This document shows, piece after piece, positions 1 through 7,731 of a stretch of 64,000 bases of DNA. The stretch's first letter is position 1. Every line of letters begins with the position of its first letter. The notes beneath the pieces are model-generated. The model was not told the DNA's origin. It did not search any database and saw only the letters and a program-made list of their open reading frames with translations. The stretch comes from Mesorhizobium sp. SOD10. GTDB taxonomy: Bacteria > Pseudomonadota > Alphaproteobacteria > Rhizobiales > Rhizobiaceae. Location: the NCBI GenBank assembly GCA_000824805.1, contig CCNA01000034.1, positions 124,001-188,000 of the forward strand, read 5' to 3'. A program made the translations under genes and the position numbers.

Positions 1-518
1 AGCGCGTTGACCTTTTCGGCGTCCGCCTCGATCTCGGCCCAGTTGGTCGGTCCCTTCTCCGGATCGAGCCCGGCCTGCTTGAACAGCTTCTTGTTCCAGA
101 TCAGCACAGAAGAATCGGCCGAGAACGGCAGGCCGTAGATGCGGCCCTTATAGGTGCCGGTCTTCACATGCGCCGGCGAGAGGCTGGAGAAATAGGGCAA
201 GGATTTCGCCCAGTCGGTGATGTCTTCCAACTGGCCGGCGGCGGCGAAGGACGGCGTGTAGATCAGGTCGAGCGAGAGCGCGTCGGGCGCGGTGCCGCCG
301 GCGGCGGCCGCGCCGTATTTCGGGATGATCTCGGCATTGGGAATGATGTCGAGCTTGATCTGGTCCTTATGCGCCTTGTTGAAGGCGTCGACGATGCGCG
401 GCATGAAGTTCGAGCCGTCGGCGCGCACCCAGATATTGGCGGTCTCGGCGGACGCCGCCTGCAGGCCGCCGCCGATCACGGCCGCGGCAAGCATAAGCTT
501 GGCAAGCATGGTTTTCAT
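1..518 (-). CDS. Sugar ABC transporter substrate-binding protein (partial, C-terminus beyond the left edge)
   Basis: Periplasmic solute receptor that would hand a sugar to an inner-membrane ABC permease. Only the N-terminal 172 residues are in the window. The start at 518 follows a near-perfect Shine-Dalgarno (AGGAGGAG, 521-528 region). The first ~25 residues form a Sec signal peptide ending in ASA. The mature part carries typical extracellular-solute-binding family 1 features: an IWVRADGSNF strand, a YGLPFSADSSVLIWNKKLF segment where such proteins recognise the ligand, and a following FKQAG(L)DPEKGP turn. It lies 76 bp downstream of a LacI-family regulator on the same strand, so the sugar operon is probably controlled by that regulator. 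The substrate cannot be assigned from this fragment. Confidence 0.85.
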   Translation of the reverse strand, partial: MKTMLAKLMLAAAVIGGGLQAASAETANIWVRADGSNFMPRIVDAFNKAHKDQIKLDIIPNAEIIPKYGAAAAGGTAPDALSLDLIYTPSFAAAGQLEDITDWAKSLPYFSSLSPAHVKTGTYKGRIYGLPFSADSSVLIWNKKLFKQAGLDPEKGPTNWAEIEADAEKVNA

Positions 519-558
519 TTTACTCCTCCTCATGGTTCTCCTCCCTGTTTTGGCCACG

Positions 559-579
559 CCGCCCGACGGATCCGGGCGG
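559..579 (-). promoter_or_regulatory. Hairpin between LacI regulator and sugar-binding gene
   Basis: CCGCCCG and CGGGCGG form a perfect 7-bp stem with a 7-nt loop in the gap between the regulator stop and the receptor start. No T-run follows on either strand, so it is not a classical terminator. It could be an attenuator or an mRNA-processing/stability stem that lets receptor and regulator levels differ. Confidence 0.4.
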
Positions 580-594
580 TTGAGCCTTGTTGCT

Positions 595-1644
595 TCATCC
601 CGGCGGACTGCCGCATGACTGACGCACCACCAGCCGGCACGGCAGTTTCCTGATGCCCGGCGCGGCCCACTGGCCGCCCACGAGCGAAAGCAAAGCGAGC
701 CCGGCCTCGCGGCCGAGCGTCGAAAGATTCATGTCGACCGAGGTGAGCGGCGGGCGCGTGGCCTCGGCCACGATCTCCCAATTGTCGAAGCCGACGACGC
801 CGACATCCTCGGGCACGCGGATGCCGCGCTCGCGCAGCGCGTCGATGACGCCGCGGGCGATCTGGTCGTTGCCACAGAAGACCGCATCCGGCCACCCTTC
901 CCTGCCCGCCTTGCCGAACAGTTTTTCGACAGCCTCGTGGCCCCAGCCTTCCGACCAGGCGCCAAGCAGCGGCTCGCTCACGGCCAGGCCATTCTCCCTC
1001 AGGACATCGCGGTAGGCCTCGGCCCGCGTATGCACCACCGCAAAGCTCGCCGGTCCGGTGACATGGGCGATGCGCCGGCGCCCCAGCCGCACAAAGTGCT
1101 CGACCGCCAGCCGCGCGCCGCCGGCATCGTCGGAGACGAGCCCGACCGCGCCGGGATCGGGCTGGGTGAAGGCGTAGACGACCGGAATGCGCAGATTGGA
1201 AAGATCGACCGGCAGATGGCGGTCGATGCGTTTTCCCGTGGCGATGATGCCGTCGACGCGCTTGTCGAGCATGGCCTCGACATGCAGCTGGCCGAGCCTT
1301 GTGTCGTCCTCGACATTGCACAGGAACACCGACACGCCATTGTCGACCAGCGCATCCGAAACGCCGGCCATCAGCGGCAGCGAGAAGCGGCCATAGGTAT
1401 CATTGGTGAGCAGGCCGACGGTGAAGCTGCGCTTGCGCAACAGGCTCTGCGCCAGGCTGTTCGGCCGGAAGCCGAGCAGCCGCGCCGTCTCGCGGATGCG
1501 CTCGCGCGTCTCGGCGGTCATGCGCCCCTGCCCGTTCAGCGCTTTGGACGCCGTCGCCACGCTGACGCCAGCCGCAGCCGCCACCTCGCGCAGCGTGACA
1601 GGCGGCTTGGCGGAAACTGGCGCTGGCTGGGCGTCGGCGGACAT
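595..1644 (-). CDS. LacI-family transcriptional regulator
   Basis: DNA-binding repressor of a carbohydrate operon. The start is placed at the ATG at 1644. The frame stays open to 1809, but that upstream part reads across two repeated operators and looks non-coding. The N-terminus has the LacI helix-turn-helix and hinge (VTLREVAAAAGVSVATASKA, then ALNGQGRM and LGFRPNSLAQSL). It is followed by a periplasmic-binding-protein-like sensor domain (VGLLTNDTYGRFSLPLMAGV, FCGNDQIARGVIDALRERGI, VGVVGFDNWE). At 349 residues it has the usual family length. The sugar-binding-protein gene lies directly downstream, and two identical 17-bp palindromic sites lie 23 and 90 bp upstream, which indicates autoregulation and control of the transporter. 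Confidence 0.9.
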   Translation of the reverse strand: MSADAQPAPVSAKPPVTLREVAAAAGVSVATASKALNGQGRMTAETRERIRETARLLGFRPNSLAQSLLRKRSFTVGLLTNDTYGRFSLPLMAGVSDALVDNGVSVFLCNVEDDTRLGQLHVEAMLDKRVDGIIATGKRIDRHLPVDLSNLRIPVVYAFTQPDPGAVGLVSDDAGGARLAVEHFVRLGRRRIAHVTGPASFAVVHTRAEAYRDVLRENGLAVSEPLLGAWSEGWGHEAVEKLFGKAGREGWPDAVFCGNDQIARGVIDALRERGIRVPEDVGVVGFDNWEIVAEATRPPLTSVDMNLSTLGREAGLALLSLVGGQWAAPGIRKLPCRLVVRQSCGSPPG

Positions 1645-1666
1645 ATTTCGAAGTGCACCCTCAAGT

Positions 1667-1683
1667 TGGGAAAAGGTTTTCTC
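1667..1683. promoter_or_regulatory. Operator copy 1 upstream of the LacI-family gene
   Basis: The 17-mer TGGGAAAAGGTTTTCTC has GAAAA/TTTTC inverted arms around a 2-bp centre, which is the general form of LacI-family operators. An identical copy lies at 1734-1750. It sits 23 bp from the regulator start, where binding would block transcription or initiation. Confidence 0.65.
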
Positions 1684-1733
1684 TGATCGCCCTGCGCGAA
1701 GATGACGGGCGAGGTCAGCGAGCGTGGGCGATG

Positions 1734-1750
1734 TGGGAAAAGGTTTTCTC
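1734..1750. promoter_or_regulatory. Operator copy 2 upstream of the LacI-family gene
   Basis: This is an exact repeat of the 17-mer at 1667-1683, offset by 67 bp. Two identical inverted-repeat sites at this distance suggest cooperative or looped binding by the adjacent LacI-type repressor. Confidence 0.65.
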
Positions 1751-1843
1751 AAAAGGGAGATTAGGGGAAGGTCGCGGGGTTGGCAAGGGGGATCAGGCCG
1801 GCGCTTCAATAGCCGTTTTGAGTCGTGGAGGTGCAGCTGCTGC

Positions 1844-2626
1844 CTAAGCGCTCGGGACCTGCTCTGGTGCGGCCAATGGCTCTTGGGCAGGCGCTGAGGC
1901 CGCGGCAGGAACGAACGGCTTCGGGGCCAAGTCTTCTAGTACCTCACGCAACGCCTGACCGAAACCGATCAACATGTCGATGTCTGTCTGAATTTGTTCG
2001 GGACTATTCGATTGGCCTGAATTAAGTGCATGAGCGATTTCGTTACGCCGTTCGAAGAAATGGTTCAGACCAGCAAGTAACTTCCCGTGCGCCTTGCCGT
2101 GCTGGGTTTCACCGAACATGTCCAAAAGGCTCTGCTTGTGAGAGCACTGCTCGCAGACGTCCTTTAATCCCGAGACCTTAAAGAGCGCATTTATCTGGCC
2201 CGGATGCATGTTGTTTTCGTTGTGGATGAGCTCTCGGTAAATGTCTTTTGATAGATCCCCTTTGCAAAAATCGTAGATGACTGAGAACTTCGCATGGGCG
2301 ATGGCGAAAATGTCGTTGGCTTTGCCGTGCGTATCGAACTTCACCTTCCCCAGCCCGTCCATAGTACGTTTCCACGCTGTACTGGCGAGACTGCCGGGCA
2401 GCTTGTCAAAGGAAGGAGCGCCATTGACGACCGCCCGGGCATAGTCCCGAGCCATCTCCCGAACAAATTCCTCGAACGTCGCAGCGACAAGCAAAGTGGC
2501 CGAATTTGCAGCGGCTATCCTTGATTTCGGCTGATACTTGCTGTCAGCAAAGGCCACGACCAAAGCGCGGATGGCCTCAATATCTTCGACGAAATCCTCG
2601 ACCGTTAACTCAAAAGCGCTGGCCAT
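1844..2626 (-). CDS. HEPN-domain protein, MAE_28990/MAE_18760-like, partner of DUF262 protein
   Basis: Predicted all-helical HEPN protein of 260 residues. The diagnostic feature is an R-x4-H RNase motif, RNEIAH at residues 194-199, preceded by a helix (LAGLNHFFER). The N-terminal half (FEEFVREMARDYARAV, residues 51-66, and KFSVIYDF) resembles the MAE_28990-type HEPN families, which are described as toxin or conflict-system ribonucleases. The C-terminus (about 236-260) is a low-complexity Pro/Ala/Glu tail. The ATG at 2626 is 4 bp after the DUF262 stop, so the two are co-transcribed and probably translationally coupled. Base composition is visibly more AT-rich than the flanking genes, which suggests transfer. 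RNase activity and the exact family are inferred. Confidence 0.75.
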   Translation of the reverse strand: MASAFELTVEDFVEDIEAIRALVVAFADSKYQPKSRIAAANSATLLVAATFEEFVREMARDYARAVVNGAPSFDKLPGSLASTAWKRTMDGLGKVKFDTHGKANDIFAIAHAKFSVIYDFCKGDLSKDIYRELIHNENNMHPGQINALFKVSGLKDVCEQCSHKQSLLDMFGETQHGKAHGKLLAGLNHFFERRNEIAHALNSGQSNSPEQIQTDIDMLIGFGQALREVLEDLAPKPFVPAAASAPAQEPLAAPEQVPSA

Positions 2627-2630
2627 GGAC

Positions 2631-3818
2631 TCATTCCGGCCGAAGGATACCGCGAAGAAGCGTGATACGCTGCTTGACTGCCAATGCAGTATTGCCTTGG
2701 CCGGTCAATATTGGGAGAAGCTCCGGGTTCGCTGCGGTCTCCGCCATTCGCTGACGCACCCTCGCCGCGTCGACCATTATCTCCGTGCGATTTTCCCATA
2801 AGCTATCAATAGCGACCATGGCAGAGTCGTAGATCGCTGCCGAGACTCGCTCGCGCCCCTTTTCATCTGGAGGCAGCAAGAAGGGGCGCTTTTCGAAGAG
2901 CGTATAGAGGAACGTGAATCGATCGATGTATTCCTGCTTTGCGCTGTCCGCTTGTGCATCGGTAAGTTCCTTTTCCATGGCCCTGTCGAGCATTGACTTC
3001 ATGGAGCCGCGGATATTGGCCTCGTCCTTCAAAGCGAAGTAGCGCAGAACTAATTGGCAGTCGGCCATGCTAGAGTATAGCGTGTTCTTTTGGCGTAAGG
3101 GGTTTTCATAATAGTCGTTTGGGTCTGTCTCAACATAAGCAGGTATATCAAAAACCTCGGTGAATAGCTTGTTACGAGTAAGCTCCACAATAATTCGATT
3201 CAAGGGACCAGGATTGAGAGCATTGCGAATCTCCTGAGGGTTCAGCTTCGTCCCGCCAGTATTAAGGCGATCGAAGATGAAACGTCGCACATCCGTCATG
3301 CTCAACTGGTTCCCCGTGTTCTCTGATGCGCTCTCCAGAAGCAGAACGATGGCGGACAGGCTTGCGCGGTCTAGTGCCCTTTTGATACGCGGCGGACAGC
3401 GTGAATATCTGATGCCGTTGAGAGGCTCCAGAACCGTCAGGGATGTCAGGGCAAAATCGCCAGAGATGAACTCTTTGACTGCGTTCAGGCGCTGCTGGCC
3501 ATCCATTACCTCGTATCTTGCAGCATCACTCTCATAAAGAAATACGGGAGGGACAGGGATGTTGAGAAGCAGCGACTCTATAAGCTTTGATTTTTGCGCG
3601 GTGCTCCAGCGCAAGCGACGCTGATATTCGGGCCGCAAATTTAGGACTTCTCCTTTGTCGATCAAATCCCGAATCTGCGGGAGAAAGAAGTTGTTGGTTT
3701 GAAAAATGATGCGGAAGGCATTCTTGGCAAAGAACTCGTCCGGGTCTATCGGCGGACCACCCTTCGGGGCTTCCTCTGGAATTTCATCACTCTCGCCGAA
3801 AACCACTTCCACGTCCAT
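2631..3818 (-). CDS. DUF262 (GmrS/ParB-Srx-like) protein
   Basis: DUF262 proteins have a ParB/sulfiredoxin-like nucleotide-processing fold, best known from the GmrSD type IV restriction enzyme. Seen here, numbered from the ATG at 3818: RPEYQRRLRWS (about 62-72), the signature DGQQRLNAV (about 106-114) and FDRLNTGGTKLNPQEIRNAL (about 183-202). The remaining ~190 residues are helical, with no DUF1524 HNH nuclease, so this is not a complete GmrSD enzyme. ATGs also occur at 3845 and 3836, but 3818 has an AGAGGGG ribosome site and lies about 20 nt after a predicted promoter start. It is followed by a HEPN gene after 4 bp. One 60-bp stretch inside it (3061-3120) is only 26/60 G+C. Confidence 0.85.
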   Translation of the reverse strand: MDVEVVFGESDEIPEEAPKGGPPIDPDEFFAKNAFRIIFQTNNFFLPQIRDLIDKGEVLNLRPEYQRRLRWSTAQKSKLIESLLLNIPVPPVFLYESDAARYEVMDGQQRLNAVKEFISGDFALTSLTVLEPLNGIRYSRCPPRIKRALDRASLSAIVLLLESASENTGNQLSMTDVRRFIFDRLNTGGTKLNPQEIRNALNPGPLNRIIVELTRNKLFTEVFDIPAYVETDPNDYYENPLRQKNTLYSSMADCQLVLRYFALKDEANIRGSMKSMLDRAMEKELTDAQADSAKQEYIDRFTFLYTLFEKRPFLLPPDEKGRERVSAAIYDSAMVAIDSLWENRTEIMVDAARVRQRMAETAANPELLPILTGQGNTALAVKQRITLLRGILRPE

Positions 3819-3844
3819 TGGTAGCCCCTCTGTCATAGGAGCCA

Positions 3845-3873
3845 TCAATAGTTGGCAACTCGGACGACGACAA
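3845..3873 (-). promoter_or_regulatory. Predicted sigma-70 promoter of the DUF262-HEPN operon
   Basis: On the minus strand TTGTCG (3868-3873) and TATTGA (3845-3850) are separated by exactly 17 bp. The predicted transcription start is near 3838. This supports the ATG at 3818 as the DUF262 start and shows that the module carries its own promoter. Confidence 0.5.
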
Positions 3874-4105
3874 GCCACTGCTCGTCTGAGCGCGACCAGT
3901 ACTAGCGATATCTACCTCAGCAGGCCCGGGCTGATCGCCACGTGGATGTAGGTCAATTTCGGAACGGCACCCGGTTAGCCTATCGTTTCGTTGGCAGGTC
4001 TACCTATGGGCAACGCCCGTCGTAACAGCTGCCAGGCGGAGGAGCGGGGCGCGGCTGGAAGCCAGTCGGCGTTGGGGTCAACAGCAGCCGCCGATTTCCT
4101 CTAGT
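3874..4105. other. Gene-free stretch upstream of the DUF262-HEPN module
   Basis: I see no coding signal, tRNA or transposase remnant here. It lies between the module promoter and a decayed methyltransferase gene and may contain the insertion boundary. No flanking direct repeat was recognised by eye. Confidence 0.4.
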
Positions 4106-4590
4106 TTAGACAGTCGCCATATAACCCCGCCCCACTAAGTCCCTGCCTTCCACCAGGAGCCCCATCACCAACCACGCTGTCCCCGGTGCTCCAACGTTCC
4201 TCGCCCGCTGCGCCGTCAGCTTGCGGAGTGAAAACGATCGCGGATAAGCCCCCGGCTCGGCTCTACCCTCGCGGGCTGACGGAGCATCCTCGAACCAGTT
4301 CGGCGTCACGCATTCGAAGCCGTTCTGCGCGAGCAGCGCCGCCAGCGAGTCGCGATCGAAATGGTGCAGGTGCTCGTTGGGGAGGCATGCGCCAGGTGCG
4401 AAACCAGGCGTCGCCGTCGGCGCCGAGTTCACGCCCGCGGCAGTAGGGGACGGCGGCGGCCAGCTGCCGGGAGCGGTCAACGAAACCCAGATCCGGGGTT
4501 GCGTTCGAGCACGTCGAACATGGCGCCGCGATCCCACCACTTGGCAAGCGTCTCATCGCAATGCCGCCGTCGGGAACGATAAGGCGCTGC
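4106..4590 (-). pseudogene. Frameshifted SAM-dependent methyltransferase remnant
   Basis: Pieces of one methyltransferase-like protein appear in three minus-strand frames in order: DETLAKWWDRGAMFDVLERN (about 4495-4560), LGFVDRSRQLAAAVPYCRGR (about 4430-4495) and PNEHLHHFDRDSLAALLAQN with GFECVTPNWFEDAP (about 4270-4385). The HLHHFDRDSLAALLAQNGF segment is typical of the end of class I methyltransferase domains. At least two frameshifts and no single open frame mean the gene is broken. It overlaps a spurious 5' extension of the mechanosensitive-channel frame on the other strand. The family is inferred from motif resemblance. Confidence 0.5.
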
Positions 4591-4622
4591 TCGATGTTGA
4601 TGCGACATCGGATGGCGAATCC

Positions 4623-5702
4623 ATGGAACCGCGCGACAAGGAACAGGAGAACCTTTCCCGGCTCGAACGGGCCGCACAGCGGACTGCCGATCCGAAAACC
4701 ATCCAGCAGCAGGCGAAAAAACCCGAGGAAAAATTCCGCTTCAGCTTTCGCAAGGAAGACCTCTGGTGGACGGCTGGCTTCGCTGCCGCTGCCTTGCTGC
4801 TCTTTGCCGTCCAACTTCTCATCAATTGGCGCTTGGAATGGCTCGAGGCGCCTTTGCGCGCTCGCGTGCTGAATTATGTCTGGGGCGGCTTTCTGATCTT
4901 CGTCATGCTGACGGTGGCGAATATCATCGAAGTCTTTCTCATCGGCCGAATTCCCAATCGTGTCTCGCGTTTCAACCTGAAACGAATTTTCCGATTGATC
5001 GTGGTGATCGCCGTCGTCTTCGTGGCCATTTCAGTTCTGTTCGTGAACTGGTACGCCGCCGTTGTTTCGCTCGGCCTGATTTCACTGACACTCGGCTTCG
5101 CGCTGCAGATGCCGATCTCCAGTTTCATCGCCTGGATTTATATTCTGGCCCGGGCGCCTTACCGCGTTGGCGACCGGATTCGCATCGGCGATGCCCATGG
5201 CGATGTCATCGACGTCAGCTATCTCGACACGACGTTATGGGAATTCGGCGGCGAACACCTTTGGACCGATCATCCGAGCGGACGCGTCATCAGGTTCCCG
5301 AACTCCACCGTCTTCGACACGCCGGTCTTCAACTATTCCTGGCCGCTGTTTCCCTATGTCTGGAACGAAATCAAGTTCCAGCTCGCCTATGAGAGCGATC
5401 TGGAATTCGTGGCGAAAACCATGAGAGAGGTCGTCGACGAGCAGATCGGCGACATCATGAGCCAGAAGGTGAAGGTCTATAAGGACATCCTGTCGAAAAC
5501 GCCGGTGGACGAGCTGCAAGTGAAGGAGCATCCGGTGGTTCATTTCCGCGTCAGCGAAAATACCTGGCTCGAAGCCATCGTGCGTTACCTCGTGCCGCCC
5601 AAGGAAGCGGGACGCACCAAAACACGCCTGATCAAGGAAATGCTGGCGCGAATGAATGCCGAACCCGATCGCGTTCTGTTCCCAAAGAGCAATTTGCGGT
5701 GA
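4623..5702 (+). CDS. MscS-family mechanosensitive ion channel
   Basis: Inner-membrane channel that releases solutes on hypo-osmotic shock. The protein is 359 residues from the ATG at 4623; the frame is open further upstream but there crosses the methyltransferase remnant. After a charged ~45-residue N-terminus come three to four hydrophobic segments. The pore-lining helix region (SLGLISLTLGFALQMPISSF) is followed by the conserved beta domain (YRVGDRIRIGDAHGDVIDVS). A soluble C-terminal domain (residues ~200-359) completes a standard small MscS architecture. It converges on the SLC13 gene, with a 7-bp hairpin between them. Confidence 0.88.
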   Translation: MEPRDKEQENLSRLERAAQRTADPKTIQQQAKKPEEKFRFSFRKEDLWWTAGFAAAALLLFAVQLLINWRLEWLEAPLRARVLNYVWGGFLIFVMLTVANIIEVFLIGRIPNRVSRFNLKRIFRLIVVIAVVFVAISVLFVNWYAAVVSLGLISLTLGFALQMPISSFIAWIYILARAPYRVGDRIRIGDAHGDVIDVSYLDTTLWEFGGEHLWTDHPSGRVIRFPNSTVFDTPVFNYSWPLFPYVWNEIKFQLAYESDLEFVAKTMREVVDEQIGDIMSQKVKVYKDILSKTPVDELQVKEHPVVHFRVSENTWLEAIVRYLVPPKEAGRTKTRLIKEMLARMNAEPDRVLFPKSNLR

Positions 5703-5705
5703 ACT

Positions 5706-5723
5706 CCTCGCTTCCGAGCGAGG
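5706..5723. terminator. Hairpin between convergent mscS-like and SLC13 genes
   Basis: CCTCGCT and AGCGAGG form a 7-bp stem with a TCCG loop, 4 bp after the channel stop and before the stop of the convergent transporter gene. There is no clear T-run, so it is only a possible bidirectional terminator. Confidence 0.4.
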
Positions 5724-5747
5724 TCGTTCGCATTCCTCCATGGCTTG

Positions 5748-7520
5748 TCAGGTCATTGGCCATACGATCGCCAGCATGGGCACGGCAACAATGATGACAA
5801 GGAAGGACAGCGGCAGCCCCAGACGCGGATAGTCGCTGAAACGATAGCCTCCCGGCCCCATAACAAGCGTGTTGCATTGGTGCCCGATCGGCGTGAGGAA
5901 GTCGCAGCCGGCGCCAATGGCGACAGCCATCAGAAATGCTTCCGGCCTGTAGCCCAGATCGGCGGCGAATTCCGAGGCGACCGGCGCCATGACAAGAACG
6001 GTGGCGGCATTGTTGAGGAAGGGCGTCACTGCCATGGCGGCGACGAGGATGAGCAACAGTGCGCCCGGCGCCGGAAGAATGGTCCCGAACCTGGCAAGCT
6101 CCGCGGCAAGCAGTCCGGTCGCCCCTGTCGTGCGCAGCGAATCGCTCACCGGGATGAGAACGGCGAGCATCACGAGGATTGGACCATCCAGCGATTGGTA
6201 GACGTCGCGGAGCGGGATGACCTTGAAAAGCACCATCCCCACCGCGGCCGCAAAGAAGGCGACGGGGACAGGGAGCAGGCCAACGGCAGTCGTGAGCATG
6301 GCAAGAGCGAGAATTGCCACGGGCACGATACCTTTGCGAACGCTGCCAAGAAGGATAGGCCTTTCAGCCAGTGGCAGGCAGCCGAGTTCGCGCAGTGTCT
6401 CGGGCATTGTCGTTGCATTGCCCTGCAACACGACGACGTCGCCGAGCCTTAGCTCGACATTGGCGAGCCTGCGGTCGAGGCGCTGGCCGCGACGGCTCAC
6501 TGCCAGGAGGTTGACGTTGAAGCGATCGTAGAGGGCAAGTCGCTGGGCCGTCCAGCCGATCAAGGAGGAGGTTTCACCAATTACGGCCTCAATGGCTACC
6601 ATTTCGCTGCTGGTGGCATCATCAGTCCCCCGATCGCCCGTGACGCTGAGCTTGCCTTGCGAGACAAGTCGATCCAACGCCGTCGGGTCGCCTTCGAGCA
6701 ACAGGATGTCGTCCACCTTCAGGACAGCGTCGGGCAGCGGCGTCATCCGCATCGTCCGCTTGCGCAAGATCGACGTCACGATGACATCGCCGCCGGCAAG
6801 CTTCATGACGTCCGCGACCGTTTTCCCAAGCACGGTGGAATCGCCGACAACTCGAGCCTCTGTCAGGTAATCCTTGATGTCGAGGGCTTCATTCAGCGCC
6901 CCGCCGAGCTTTTCGCGCACTGGCAACAGCCAATAGAAAGACATCAGGAAGATCATTCCAGCGACGGCTACAGCCGCTCCGACGGGTGCGAAGTCGAACA
7001 TTGTGAACGCCGTTCCGGTCAACTGCTCTCGCACTCGGGAGACAACGATATTCGGGGAAGTGCCCACCTGCGTCATGAGACCACCGAGCAACGACCCGAA
7101 CGCCATAGGCATCAGAAATATGGACGGTGAAGTGCTCGACCGGCGCGCGAACTGAAAGGCGATCGGGATCATGATCGCCAGCGCGCCTATATTCTTGACG
7201 AAGGCAGACAGGCACGTCACCACGATCACCAGCAGCGCCAGTTGCGACCGAACTCCCGACAATTTCGGAGCAAAGCGCTGGATGGCGAGTTCCATGATGC
7301 CCGATCGCGCTATGCCTGCGCTCACCAGCAGAGCACTGCCGACAATGATCACGATATCGTCGCTAAACCCGCTGAAGGCTTTGTCAAACGGCACAATCCC
7401 AGCGGCGAGAGCGAGCAACAATGCCGCGGCAGCGACGAGATCATAGCGATAGCGACCCCATACGAACGCTGCCATCATCACGAAGGTGACGGCGAACGAC
7501 AGAATTTGCGGCATAGTCAT
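5748..7520 (-). CDS. SLC13-family permease with two TrkA-C (RCK_C) domains
   Basis: Predicted 590-residue inner-membrane Na+-coupled anion transporter (CitT/ArsB superfamily; substrate could be sulfate, dicarboxylate or another anion). Hydrophobic helices fill residues ~1-200 and ~395-590. Between them lie two cytoplasmic RCK_C-type regulatory domains (about 208-280, VADVMKLAGGDVIVTSILRK; and about 305-385, LRLGDVVVLQGNA). Such insertions are characteristic of the YfbS/SLC13 permease subgroup. A TPFLNNAATVLVMAPVASEF segment in the second half matches the conserved SLC13 motif. It stands alone. The start could also be the ATG at 7514. Confidence 0.85.
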   Translation of the reverse strand: MTMPQILSFAVTFVMMAAFVWGRYRYDLVAAAALLLALAAGIVPFDKAFSGFSDDIVIIVGSALLVSAGIARSGIMELAIQRFAPKLSGVRSQLALLVIVVTCLSAFVKNIGALAIMIPIAFQFARRSSTSPSIFLMPMAFGSLLGGLMTQVGTSPNIVVSRVREQLTGTAFTMFDFAPVGAAVAVAGMIFLMSFYWLLPVREKLGGALNEALDIKDYLTEARVVGDSTVLGKTVADVMKLAGGDVIVTSILRKRTMRMTPLPDAVLKVDDILLLEGDPTALDRLVSQGKLSVTGDRGTDDATSSEMVAIEAVIGETSSLIGWTAQRLALYDRFNVNLLAVSRRGQRLDRRLANVELRLGDVVVLQGNATTMPETLRELGCLPLAERPILLGSVRKGIVPVAILALAMLTTAVGLLPVPVAFFAAAVGMVLFKVIPLRDVYQSLDGPILVMLAVLIPVSDSLRTTGATGLLAAELARFGTILPAPGALLLILVAAMAVTPFLNNAATVLVMAPVASEFAADLGYRPEAFLMAVAIGAGCDFLTPIGHQCNTLVMGPGGYRFSDYPRLGLPLSFLVIIVAVPMLAIVWPMT

Positions 7521-7731
7521 GTGTTCGGCTGCTCCGCAAGCGGCTGATCAGAACGCCCAGACTGCTCCTTTGTTGCTTTGGCCCGACGGCTGTGGCAGCA
7601 CGCGCAGCTGAAAGCATCGCGCATGGGGGCGGTTCCCCTCGCCCGGCTCTTCCTTCGGGCGCGGATGGAAACTGGCCTATGGCTGCTGGCGTGCCACGGC
7701 TCGCCCGCGCATGGGCGCGTCCGCAAGGCAG

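Noticed and set aside
4377..4622. N-terminal extension of the mechanosensitive channel
   Set aside because: It is basic and low-complexity and overlaps the methyltransferase remnant; MscS-type starts fit the ATG at 4623.
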